This document shows positions 11,801-23,018 of a DNA stretch of 64,000 nt, in pieces (position 1 is the stretch's first letter; every line of letters begins with the position of its first letter). Source of the DNA: Hyalella azteca (lineage: Eukaryota; Arthropoda; Malacostraca; Amphipoda; Hyalellidae); NCBI RefSeq assembly GCF_000764305.2, contig NW_025939765.1:97073-161072 (forward strand), in the 5' to 3' direction. The notes below the pieces were generated by a model that was not told where the DNA came from, ran no database searches, and was given only the letters and a program-made list of their open reading frames with translations. The translations under genes were made by a program, and so were the position numbers.

Positions 11801-14800
11801 GACTAAGAAATGTAGAAGTGTGGGGGCAAGTTGGGGACCTGGCATCATTGGCTGAAAAACAGGCACTTCTTAATTGTTGGCAAGTTCATCTAAAGTCACA
11901 ACTGCCAAATGAGCTGAAACTGGCTCCAAGTTCTGACTTGCTGCAGCACTCTACCTCTTCTTCTATAAGCAATGGTCCCTTTACCACAAAAAGTGAGCGA
12001 TTAGAGTTTCATCTTGGTTATTTTATTTTGTAACTTCATTCTAATTATTGCTGACTCTTATCTATCACTGCTACTACAGAATGTATGTTGACACTACTGA
12101 TACTCTATCTAGATTATTTTTTGCTAAATCTTGGTTGATTTTTATTTGTGTTTGGCATCAGAACCTATCATTGAGACAAAATATTTATGTGTAACCCACT
12201 GTCTTCAGATAGTAAGTCCAGGCACTAGAGTTTATAATAACGAACTGCCTTAATTACAATTAATTATTCATCCAATCACAAAGAGATAACTTTTGATCCT
12301 ATTTTACAGATATTGATGACGATGACATTCCTGAAGAGTTCCTGGACCCAATCACTTGTGAGGTGATGGTTACTCCAATGCTCCTTCCATCAGGGCACTC
12401 CGTGGACATAAGCACACTTGACAAGTGGGATTTGAGAAGAAAGCACATGCTGCATACATTTGCCACTGCTATAAACTTTGATGAATTGATTGAACTTGAG
12501 CATTAAAGCTAAGTAGGTAGAGAGATATGGAAAGCTTTTTTTTTAAGTTAACCACACATGAATTTGCTTTTCATCAATATTTTCAAATGTTCTGGGTTTA
12601 TTTATTTTGGTCAAACTTGGTCAAAAAACGCAATAAAATGAAATGAAAAGTTATAAAACGCTTTCTGGGGATGGTCTCCAAATTGTTATGTTGCATGAAT
12701 TGACTGAATACAATCTCCCAAAGATACCACTCCAGCTGGTTGAAAAGTCTTAATGACAATTTGCTCACATTTGATTTAAATTTGAAGTAAATGTTGCTGT
12801 TGTGTTTTACAGATTCAATGCCGCTGAGATGTGCTACAATCGGCCTCCCTCTAACCCGTTTACGGGCATAGCTTACACGAGTGACAGGAAGCCTATACCA
12901 AATGTTGGCCTCAAAACCAGGATTGACAGGTACTAACAAAATCATTTTGTCACTTGAATCGCAAATTAGCAATGAATTTATGACAAGAAAATTTTCAAGT
13001 AAATTAGCCGTATTTTTATGGATGAGTTACATTGACTGGTCAAAGGCGACAACGCTCCTTCTTGAGTGAAGATGAACTGTCATTGATAAATAGCAGCGGG
13101 ATCATCAGTTGAAAATTTTCAAGAGTACACCGAGCCTGTATATTTAGACTAGGAGTTTATTATAACTGCTTGCTTGACATTTCCAACTAATGCTGGTCTC
13201 ATTTAAATGATCTACATGTAGTTGACGTGTGTGCAAGTACGATGGCTGAAGAAAGATTTTGTCAACATTCTTCTTTTTGCAACACTTCTCTTCAACTTCA
13301 CTTCTTGTTTGTCTGCTTGTTTGTCTGTCTGCTACAAATCTTGTAATCAAAATTTAACACGCTTTTACTTATCCTATCAATCTGAAATTTTGCACACTTG
13401 CGTGAAGTTGGAGGCAATGCATGAATCAATTGACAGAATGAATAATTTTGAACAATATTTATGTATTAAAAAATTGAAAAATTAATTTATTTAATATTTG
13501 AAAAATAAAATTAGAAATTCATTGTACATCTGTAACATTGGAAACACTGGAATCTTTAGAAGTGTTGTCTTTAAAAAGTAATTTTTAAACGTATTTTATT
13601 TTCTTGGCTGCTTTAGCATTGCATATTAATTAAAATGATGCAAAAATTGTAAAAAATTATGCTTCATTAATGGAATACAAGTTGGAATTTAATTTTTTTG
13701 AGAGATGAAAGGAAATGTCTTCTAACACTTTAAAAATCTATACTAGAAAGATTTATTCATTTTACTTGACAGGGGCATTAATTTTCGGGATGCAAATTGA
13801 AAATATCGGCAACTCGTGCTTCATCAACATGTTCCTTAGAATGTAATTTGTTCAGTATTAATGTTTTTTAACATGACTTATTGTCACGAATACACGAATA
13901 TGATCTGTGGTAATAGTATTGAAAACATAGGGATCGAATCAGCAGCGAGTAACCTTATTGGATGATATAGCTACTCAATGGAAAAATTAATCAGAACGGT
14001 GATTTTGAATATTGATTAATATTATTATGCCGTTATTCCTTTCGTTAAAGAAAATGACAATCATATGGGGTTTAAATACTGAAATTAGAGTGGCAAGATA
14101 TACCAACGTTGCTGTATCGAACAACAGCATGTGATAGACTGTAAACAATGGGAGATAAATAGCTCCTTGTGTGATAATGTCAACCGCAATAGCATGAAAA
14201 TGTCTCGATAAAAAAATCTCCACATTACTTTACAGATTCATGACCTTGCATCACTGCTCATCAGCTGGTGGCTGCATCTCTTTGACAAAGAAGTCAACTG
14301 CAACATCTGGGAGCGCGAGAAATAATTTCTCAGTTGCATCTGCTTCTGGTGATACGGAGCAGGCTACCAACGCTGGCCTTGTTACATTGACTGGTCAAAA
14401 GCGACAACGCTCCTTCGAGAGTGAAGATGGACCGTCATTGAAAAGCTTAAGTTCAACAAAACGTGCTTGTAGTTCGGTCCTGTCGACTCCTGCTAACACG
14501 AACAGTAACAACGGAGGGCATCAAGGTTTGCCTCGCTTGGTGTCCCGGCCATCAAGTTGTGTAACTGTAAAGAAATATCTTTCTACAACTTCAGAGTCTT
14601 ACGTCTCGAATCCTTGTAATTCAAATCGTGGCGTAGTTCCTATAACTCGAGGACTTTTGAATGTGAAGCCAGCAAAATTGATCCGAGGAGACGGCTTAAA
14701 ACCAGAATTCACTGATTTCAGCAGCGAACGTCTGTTGCAAGGCTCGGACGAGTGTGCCAAGTGCCTGTCTCGGGGGCATCAACTCTACATTTTATCGCCA

Positions 14801-14935
14801 TGCGAGCATCTGATGTGCAGGAGCTGTCTGACTGGTACGGAAGCGGGTCGTGATGTAATATGTAGTCAATGTGAGACAGCCGTCCCTAAGTCGCAAATAA
14901 GCAAATATTACAGCCAGAGCGCTTTTGCATCTTGA
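8832..14935 (+). CDS. UBOX5: U-box and RING E3 ubiquitin ligase (RNF37/UBOX5 type)
   Basis: The UBOX5/RNF37 family consists of E3 ubiquitin ligases working with E2 enzymes through the U-box. Five coding exons join in phase: 8832-8912, 11383-11992, 12310-12424, 12813-12929 and 14236-14935, giving 540 aa; human UBOX5 is about 541. Exon 1 gives [14 protein letters not shown], matching the family N-terminus, and exon 2 continues with [12 protein letters not shown]. The U-box runs from about residue 236 ([20 protein letters not shown]) to about 305 and is split across exons 3, 4 and 5. The C-terminal RING (residues 481-520) keeps all ligands: [13 protein letters not shown] and CSQC. Exon 3 uses a weak donor (GACAA|GTGGGA); reading through it adds 21 codons and a stop inside the U-box. 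The start at 8832 is the first ATG in an exon matching the family. Confidence 0.93.
9174..9615 (+). mobile_element. MITE family A, 3'-truncated copy in UBOX5 intron 1
   Basis: Starts with GGGTAAACGTGGTATATTCC after a TA and matches the elements at 20264-20745 and 42021-43412. Similarity ends near 9615, so the second terminal inverted repeat is missing. The small ORF at 9233-9505 on the minus strand is only part of the repeat. Confidence 0.75.
10024..10685 (+). repeat. Two copies of a 160-bp repeat in UBOX5 intron 1
   Basis: 10024-10190 and 10510-10685 share a run beginning TGCTTTATGCTACATAGA and ending near a TTACCC...TTTGATG motif, with about 15 percent divergence. They are direct repeats about 490 bases apart, probably parts of an old transposon. 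Confidence 0.6.
13024..13088 (+). repeat. Duplicated fragment of UBOX5 exon 5 inside intron 4
   Basis: About 62 bases match exon 5 at 14381-14442, same strand, with about five to seven differences. The copy has lost the reading frame (TGA and TAA occur) and no acceptor precedes it. It is a dead intragenic duplicate of coding sequence. Confidence 0.75.
13254..13600 (+). mobile_element. Old nonautonomous repeat, family B (copy 1)
   Basis: Contains a GTTTGTCTG-rich run, then GAAATTTTGCACACTTGCGT, then an AT-rich end reading AGTGTTGTCTTTAAAAAGTA. The same blocks occur in reverse at 40530-41030. It resembles widespread invertebrate nonautonomous repeats with a GTCTG tract; the class is not assigned. 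Confidence 0.6.
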
Positions 14936-15043
14936 AACTTTTCGTGTTAAGGTGCTGATGTATTCGTCAAATCGATCATAATGTGACTACTTTGTACTTG
15001 TGGTACTAATTGTTAACGTTAAGAAATATTCAACTATTTTTTC

Positions 15044-15049
15044 AATAAA
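15044..15049 (+). terminator. Polyadenylation signal of UBOX5
   Basis: AATAAA about 110 bases after the UBOX5 stop codon on the same strand, a normal distance for a 3' UTR end. Confidence 0.6.
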
Positions 15050-17239
15050 ACAGGTATTTATTAATATTTATTAATACTCCAAACTGATATCCAAGCAGCA
15101 ATATTTAATTAGCTAGAACGAATCGAAGGAAATAGACTGACTCATTAAACAAGGTTGCTTGGATTACCTACCTGAAAACGGGGGCTATAGTTAAACATTC
15201 CAGTCACTTAATCTACGTGGCAGCTGGAACAAAATTACTTACTGTAACTTGGCGTTGACTAGAATACTGATGCATCAGAAATGCTACTCTTAAATAGTCT
15301 ACTTTCTATCGTAACAAGACATAACTCTGCACCGAGCTTCAATCCTAGATTGAATTTTGAATGGATATTGGAATATATGTATATATTGGCACTGAACTTT
15401 CCACACACCTTTGGCACTGAACTACAGATACTACAGTTAATATTACCTACCGTTACCACCAGATAGGCAGTTTACAATAAGATTTTAAAGCATTGCTACA
15501 TGACGCAAGACGATACATACAATAATATAACATACCAGAGGCACAGAATTTCAAATGATTCAAAATATAATTGTGCAAAGTTAGAATAACTTTATGAATT
15601 GTGCATTGCTGCCTGGAAACAATCTCAATTTTTCATAACCTTCAAAAAAACTCTGAATTCTAACATGCAGACATGGGTTGGCCTATCCAAAAAATTCTTC
15701 GCACACTAACTACTAAAAACTATTTTCTACGTATCATCACTTGGCGTTTCGTAAATAAGTATAACTTCTGAGTACTTGGTGGTTTTGTTAAGTGCAAACA
15801 TGACATTGAACGCGCGATTGCTAAATATTCGTTGTTTTCAAAAGGACACAGCACACGTGTCCCTACTACTTTGTGAAAAAAGGGTTATGCTTGGGATCCC
15901 TTACGCGAGTTATCTAGTTGACAATAATTACATGAAAATGTAAGAGAGGACATTCGTCAGCAATGCAAGGTAAGTTCTGCCCCATGTAACATATTCGTAA
16001 TTATTGCGAATCCTTTCTAGCGTCTGCACGTTTTATACTACTCAGGACTAGGGAAGAAACGATCTTTTTGAGCCCTTTATCACGCCGCATAATTTCACGG
16101 AATAATCGTACTAAGTATAGGTGCAGTTGTTCGTGTGCAGAAAGGCAAGAGTTAAACGAGGTGAGTAGAAATGATGGGATAAAAAGTTACATCGCAATAG
16201 TTTGGGGGAAAATGTGACCACTTAATATCTTGTATCACCTCGTAGTTAACTAAAAATTATACTACTCCTACTAAGTAATTTATTCAGATTTGTAAGTCAA
16301 CGGGCATTCTAATAGGACACTTAAATCATACATAAATTACAGAACCAGAATGTTCCAATCACCCCCTACATTTTAATATCAATACCAATAGTATAATTCT
16401 ATCGTCGCACATCCCACGATGTCTACAATAATGTGCTTAAGCAGCGTCTTCCATTTTAACATGGGACTCGGCGTCAAAGACCCAACGTAAAACGATTTAC
16501 CTCCATCCCGATTTTCCTGGTACTGAGTATAAAGTTGTTCGGATACAAGTATCAATACGCGTACTGAGAGCGCGGGGTAAAACCCGGGGGTGGCCCCCCC
16601 AATTTTACTACAACAGCAATAAAATAAATATGAGAATCCATGAGGAATGTTAAGTTAAGAACACAGAGATGTTGACATATACCCTGGCTAAGCAAGGTCT
16701 TGGCGAGGACTAGACTAGAGTCACTAGAAATTAGAAATGCTCACAAATCTTAGCTATACTACCTCAATGCTAGATATCTTAACCTCTAAATAAAACATTA
16801 GTATACGCAATTGAGATCAGTTTTTGAGTGGTTCAAAAATACAAATTACCTTTAGGTAATGTACAGAGAACAAATCCCTCTGCGTTGTTTTATATGAAAC
16901 TTATCCTGTTTATATGAAGCTTATGAAGGCAACGCAACGCTGTCCATTAAAAATTTCACAAACCAATAAATTAATATTAAAAATATGATGCATGACACGA
17001 AATTTAAAAATATTCAAAAATTTACGTTCAACATCGAGCGAGGACAATATTCCCAATTGCTGGAAATGTTAGAGAGGGGGTAATGAGCTATGGTTTTTGG
17101 TTTACTGACGGCTGCTGTAGTTATGCGGGTTTTAAAATAAAAATATAATGGACGACAGTTAATCTACCCATTGTCGGAGCGTTAGAGTCGCGAGCAAATG
17201 AGCATCATTGATAATTGGTGCTCATTTGTTTTACAACTC
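15050..17239. other. Intergenic, 3' ends of two convergent genes
   Basis: AT-rich spacer between UBOX5 and the BTB-ZF gene, containing both 3' UTRs. A minus-strand AATAAA lies near 16277-16282. No other gene or RNA was recognised. Confidence 0.5.
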
Positions 17240-20200
17240 TCAGGTGATGCTGGAACCTTCATTCTTGGCCTCAAGTTTGAGCACGAGTGACTTATCACAC
17301 TCGAGCTCACCATGCTTAGCTCTCATGTGATCAACAACAGGGCCTTTAGTGATGGAGCGATAGCTGCAGTACGGACAGCCGTACGGCATCTCTCCCGTGT
17401 GCCGTCTCACGTGGCGGTCGAGGTTCTGCCGTGACGAGGAACAATATGTGCAGTGAGGACATTTAAAAGGCTTTTCACCAGTGTGGCGGCGCATGTGATA
17501 CGTCACGCTCTGTTTCTGAGCAGCTCGGTAGTCACACAGGTTACATTTAAAAGGTTTTTCGCCGGTGTGCCGCCTGATGTGCTGGGTTATGTATTGCTTC
17601 ACGGGAGTTGAGTAGTCGCATTGAGGGCACTGCCACTGCTGCCTCAATATTGGAGACTTTTGACTGGTTAGACTATCTGCACCAGGCACGCTAGCAAAAC
17701 CTTTGAGCAACATGGACGAGAAGTCCACTTCTTTGTTATTTGTAGCATCATCATAATGCAGATCAAGCATGCTATAAATATCAAAAGATATGGAAGTGTC
17801 GACATTGTCACTTGCATAAGAAGTGTTAGAGGCTGGGCCATTTTCCGTGTACACAGGCAAGCCGTGAGCATTCTCTTCACACTCGCCAGCCACTCGAGGT
17901 GTAGACACTGCAGAGCACTCACTACTTCCTCCTTGGCCGTCAGTTTGGTGATCAGGCCGCTGTAAAATATCATGCTTTATGTCCACTCAAAGTCTCACAA
18001 GAGAGATTACGTACGTTACTTACAAAAGTAATGGGGATCACTGCACACCTATCATTGCAAATGAGGTGATGGTTATAACAATAGAGGAACTGCAATAGGA
18101 AAACACAAACTAATAGATTTGACAGAAAATCAAGCATGGACAGACATTATATCACTCACAATGTAGGGCAGTGTAGCTGATATTAGTATTAATGAACTGA
18201 CCCTACATGGCTTAATATTCAATTTTACCAAGAACTTAGAGTCAATTATAGGTAAACATTTGCAATCAATTTAATGGTGATCAAATTTGTACAATGGAAC
18301 GAACCTTTTTATCAAAGAGTTTGAGGCTGCGTAGTTCATGCTGGTTAGACTCAGCTTCCATCATCTCAGCTCTCTCAGCATCAGAGGTGCTCGCTTCAAA
18401 ATCAAAGATGGCAGCACTTGCCCTTGACTGGCTGCATGACTCCTGGCTTAGAACTTCATGGCTTTCCTCAGCTTCAAACTGAAAAATAATAGGAATCTTA
18501 TGCAGAAGATTGACACATTCATGATTTGAGGCAAATGACACAAAATTTTAGAGCCATCAAAAGATAAAATCAATAAAAATTTAAACCATAGAGAATTTTA
18601 CCAGCTTTCAAACCAAAGATGAAATTTTTATATGTCACGAACTTTGGCAAAAAGCATTAGCATTTTATGAAAAATTTATACATTATGTAGCATTAACTCA
18701 CTTTGACATCATATTCTTGAGTAGTAACAATAGAGTCATCATCTTCATCCTCACATACAATGGCATAATCATGCAGTTCTTCCTGGACGCTCTCCATATT
18801 GTTGACACTAAATTCTTCTTGTGCTTCATCATGGCCCTTAGTGATGAGATTTGACCTCTCCTTCCCACAGACTGATTCTTCAAAATTTATTGATGGAATG
18901 CGTTTCACTTTAGGAAACTGGCTAGAGTCATCACTGTCATCATGCAGGTCATGTAAGTGATCCCCCTTTCTTTTCAGCCCTGCCATTCCTTCTGAGGCAC
19001 TGCTATTGATAGCAGATACTCCTTCATACTCTTCAGAAACTGCCAAGCCTTTGATTTCCAAGCAAGCTGCAGCATTGATAAGTTCCCCAAGGTTTTCCTT
19101 TTTCACTTCAACTCGGCCGACATACATGTAGCTTAAGAGAGCCTCGAAAACGTCACAAGTGATATCCTTGAGCACAATCATGGGATGTTTGTCATGCATC
19201 AGAGCAAAAATTTGCTCAAAATAGCTGCTGCAGCCTGACAGCACAATCCTGTGCACGGGATAGAACTTTCCCCCACAGGAAACAGTAGCATCTTCATAGC
19301 GGCACTGCAAAGAAGTCAAGAAATAACTAAATTATTTTGGAATAGAAATTTTAAAGCTTTTGATGAAGAATACAACCCCCTAGGTAAATGACATTGAATC
19401 AACATTACTATATCAATATCAATTCAATGAAATAATGTTTAATTCAATGTTGATTCAATGCAAGATGTCTGGTGGGAATGGTTGAAGACATATAGAAAAC
19501 AAATACAAATCATAGGTAATCTAAATGTAGAAGCAATGAGCAGGAAAAAAGTAAAAGAAGTAATTAATCCATATCAGTAAAAATGTAAAAAATGTAACTC
19601 AGTACTCACAACAGTGAGTGACAGAGAGCGCATTTTCTCGTTGACAAAAACTTGAGGTCATGGACAGACAGACGACGGACAGACACAGACGGACATGGCG
19701 AGCACAATAGTGTATTTTTTTCCATAAATTAGAGAATGCGCTAAAAAATATTTTTTTATATTTCTAAATGATGAATGTGGAATGACACACACTGACTAAT
19801 GAGGGAGGCACAGAGGGCTAGGACAGCATTTTGATCCCAAGTTAGATGCTACCTTGAGGTTTAAAGAAAGCTTTGCAAAATTGCATGTATGATGTGTTGA
19901 GTTAATTAAAGTTAATTGCTCTACTAGTGCTGCACACAAAAGTGTGTGTTGAATGACATATGTTGAGATGCTTAATTGAAGTGGAACAACATTAAATTGC
20001 ATGAAAGTTGGTTTCAAACTGAAAATTATTTTTCATTATGACAAGATGAAATCAGCGCATTAATAAACAAATGATTAAATTTTCACTTTCAAAGGTAAAA
20101 CCTCCATTCAGTTTATTTTATTATTTGTGAAATATTCATACCAAATTTATTAAATTTGTCTACCCTGCTCTAGTCTAAGACTCTAAGTTACTATCCAGGA

Positions 20201-21050
20201 CTGCAAACTTGCTAAATAATTTGAACAATGAACACAAAATGGTACATGTGCAAGATTCCCATAGGGTAAACGCGGTATATTCCGACACTTTAAGGACGCA
20301 TCGAGAAATGAAAAACTATAAAAAAAAACCGTATGCGTTACATAAGTTCTGTTGCCTTCACATGACTCTCAAAACACTTCACTACGCGTCAGCAACAATG
20401 AAACATCACAAAATGTTGATCTCAGACGTATTTAAAAGTCTCAAACCATAATATTCTTCCTATAAAAACAGTTATTCACTATTTGGTAGAGCCATGTCAA
20501 CTGTCAAATTTGACACATTTTGCAATGATCTCACCACGTGGCATGCATTGTCTCTCTTTGGATCTCAATATTTTCCCTCTAGATGGCCAAGACCTAGTGT
20601 TTTTGCAGTATTTTGACACGCAAACGTATGACGTCACCATTTCAACCATCAATGAACGCATGGAACTAAAACAAAGCTTAATATAAAGGAAAAACTAGAG
20701 AAGTGACGGAATTACCTACGATGTCGGAATATACCGCGTTTACCCTAGTTTGAAAGAAGCTGCAATTGCACACACAAAATTTTCAATAATGTAAAAAATA
20801 GTGAATGAATTCATCAATCATATCAAATTGAAAGCTAACCCACAAATATGAAATTTAAAAGAACCTAGATGCCCAAGAAAGGGGTCTTGACTGATATAAT
20901 AGCTTTGCACTATTACAAATTTACGGCATAGAAATATAAGGGTCACAGTTTTGAACCTACTTTGTTTTGCAGATCAGTCAAGAGCTGCAGGAGAGTGGAA
21001 TCATGTTTGTTCCATTTTAACGAGAGCAGTCCAGAAGTGGCAGAAGACAT
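17240..21050 (-). CDS. BTB/POZ domain protein with four C2H2 zinc fingers
   Basis: A likely nuclear transcription factor: the BTB domain dimerises and the fingers bind DNA. Four coding exons on the minus strand join in phase 0 at each junction: 21050-20961, 19304-18702, 18478-18305 and 17959-17240, giving 528 aa. Exon 1 holds the BTB start (LSLKWNKHDSTLLQLLTDLQ), and exon 2 continues with VHRIVLSGCSSYFEQIF and FEALLSYMYVGRVEV, so BTB spans about residues 10-110. An acidic, Ser-rich middle follows. The fingers occupy residues 400-505: four CX2CX12HX3-4H units with TGEKPFK, TGEKPFK and TGEMPYG linkers. All splice sites fit GT-AG. Arthropods have many such tramtrack-group paralogues, so no symbol is given. 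The Met at 21050 is the only ATG that puts the conserved BTB start in frame; noncoding 5' exons may lie upstream. Confidence 0.93.
19600..19755 (-). mobile_element. Repeat family C, copy 1 (BTB-ZF intron 1)
   Basis: On the minus strand it runs from TTTTTAGCGCATTCTCTAAT through a (GTCC/GTCT)n tract to GAGAAAATGCGCTCTCTGTC and a small ACTCAC...GTGAGT hairpin. A second copy lies at 45115-45265 on the plus strand. Probably a MITE-like element carrying a microsatellite core. Confidence 0.6.
20264..20745 (-). mobile_element. MITE family A, complete copy with TA duplication
   Basis: Both ends carry GGGTAAACGCGGTATATTCC as terminal inverted repeats (about 24 bp), flanked by TA at 20262-20263 and 20746-20747. 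TA target sites suggest Tc1/mariner mobilisation. It lies in intron 1 of the BTB-ZF gene. Compared with 42021-43412 it is internally deleted. The small ORF at 20483-20686 is shared by all copies and is not convincing protein. Confidence 0.85.
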
Positions 21051-22614
21051 GCTTCCACCTTTACCTGCAACCTGGAATTGAGTCTGAGAGTAGACTCTAA
21101 AATATAATAACCAAATCTTTTAAATTTGCTTCATCTTTCTTCCAGAAAATAGAAGGATCAAGTAGGTATTTCTGTCTGGCACTGGCAACTCCTGCACATT
21201 TCACGCAAAGCCGGCATAGAGAATATCAATATTGGGAGCCAGATCTATAGTTATCTCATTAGTTATGGAGCTGCCTGCTCACGCCCTGATGCAAGATTCC
21301 AACAGGATCTCCAGTCAATTTGTTTACAAAACAAAAGTGCACAATAGAAGCACAAGATTCCCAATATAATAAAAATTTATCAATCTAGAGCAGTGAGATT
21401 TTAGTAATAAGTACCAATACCATCAATGTCATTTATGTCAGTAATGTCACCAGACACCAGAGCATTTAGCCTTTAGGCTACCTGGTATGTTGTTGCTACC
21501 TGTTGCTACCTTTAGCCTTTAGGCTATGTTGCTGCTGGTAATGCTGGCCTTCATCTTCAAGTTACTTCAACAGGCCTGATCCATTTTGTAAACAAATCTA
21601 AGCAACAAATTTATAGCACAACCAAAAATGCTGTCATTAAGAGTTAATTAGTCATTAGGAGTTAATTAAACACAACAAATTATAGTTATGCAGTTTTTGT
21701 TAACCCATTAATGCCGAGCGGTCCCATTTGAATGGAACCAGGGGAGAAAAATAGATTCATAATAAAATTGTAGCTTTTGTAAGGTATGATAAAATAAATA
21801 TACTACAAAAGGACGATTGTCACTTCTATATTAGTTAGCACGCTATATGCCAAGTTTTAGTCTGATTTTTCACGCACAGTTTAGTAAAATTGAAACCGAA
21901 CTTGATTTATTATGAGCGAAGCCTGCGAAGGTATTTGTTGACATAAGGCCTACGCTCAAATTCTCAATAGACGTTGTCAGAATCTATTGTCCGCTTCCAT
22001 TTTAATTAGCACACTAAACCGTAAAAGACATCGCCAAGTTTCAAAATCGAAACCGATTTTAACCTTATTAACAGCGGTGTTATTTATTGGCATTACGCTC
22101 ATGTAAACAAGGTCTGGATTATTTCTGATTGCACTGTTTTCACGGGGTGCGCAGCCGTAGACCAGCAAATTAACGCTCAAATCAGCCCTGGAGCCAAAAT
22201 CAACCATCTAAATGCTATAGATATTGTCATCCTGGCACCTAAGCAGCTGTAGTCAATTGACCTATCTCACCACATGAACTTTAAATCAACGCTGCTTCAG
22301 CACACAAGTTGCTACTCCACATAGTTAACGGTCAATACGTTGTTCTCCAATGCTTTATAACCCATACCATCACTTCTTACACATACTGTTATCCTAAGTG
22401 TCCGCTGACCACACTGCATTGCTGCAAATGTGAACTGTACCAAACGGTAATGCGTCATCACCTTACTTAATCCGCAAGACGTTAACCCCGCGTCACTGTT
22501 TCTCTGCCTTACTATCCCCCAGCATCTTCTTCCCCCCACACTTACTCCGACTCTCCACCATTATCGCATGACTAACTGGAGGCTTTTCTCGCAGACTTTT
22601 GATGCTTATCCGAA
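21051..22614. other. Upstream region of the BTB-ZF gene; no other gene seen
   Basis: Contains the presumed promoter of the BTB-ZF gene and AT-rich spacer. A short duplicated run near 21470-21535 (TTTAGCCTTTAGGCTA) is present. Small open frames at 21977-22207 and 22312-22539 have no recognisable content. Confidence 0.4.
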
Positions 22615-22640
22615 TTAGGTTAGGTTAGTTAGGTTAGGTT
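22615..22640 (+). repeat. Interstitial TTAGG telomere-like run
   Basis: TTAGGTTAGGTTAGTTAGGT and its continuation contain four TTAGG units plus one shortened unit; another unit occurs at 22653-22660. TTAGG is the common arthropod telomere repeat. The run is too short to be a chromosome end and lies between genes. Confidence 0.7.
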
Positions 22641-23018
22641 CACAATCTAGGAGTTAGGTTAGTTTACAACTCCTAGAGATCCTCTTTTCATAGCGTAATG
22701 CAGTCAAGTGAGCATAAACTAAGAAAAGCCGTCCGGCAGTCAGTGAAAAAAGGCGGGGAGACGGGGTATGCGTGGAGGTAGAGTGATGCCGGGGGAAAAC
22801 AGCTGCGACGAACGGACGGGCTGGAGTGCTGGCTGTGTATCAACAGCGGTATGGCGTAGGGAGTTGCTTACCGAAAATCGTGATTAGGTTAGACGGCATG
22901 GGATAGAGCTGTTGGAAATACGGCGTAGAGCGATTGTATTGGTGGCTTACTTCTCATTAGCTCGCTGGTTAATTTCCATGAAGGGGATTTGTACTATTGG
23001 CTTTTAACATACAATCCC

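Noticed and set aside
21709..21760. piggyBac-like end (TTAACCCATTAATGCC)
   Set aside because: One end only; no matching inverted end or second TTAA with the same motif was found nearby.
22615..22640. Chromosome end
   Set aside because: Only four to five TTAGG units, with genes on both sides.
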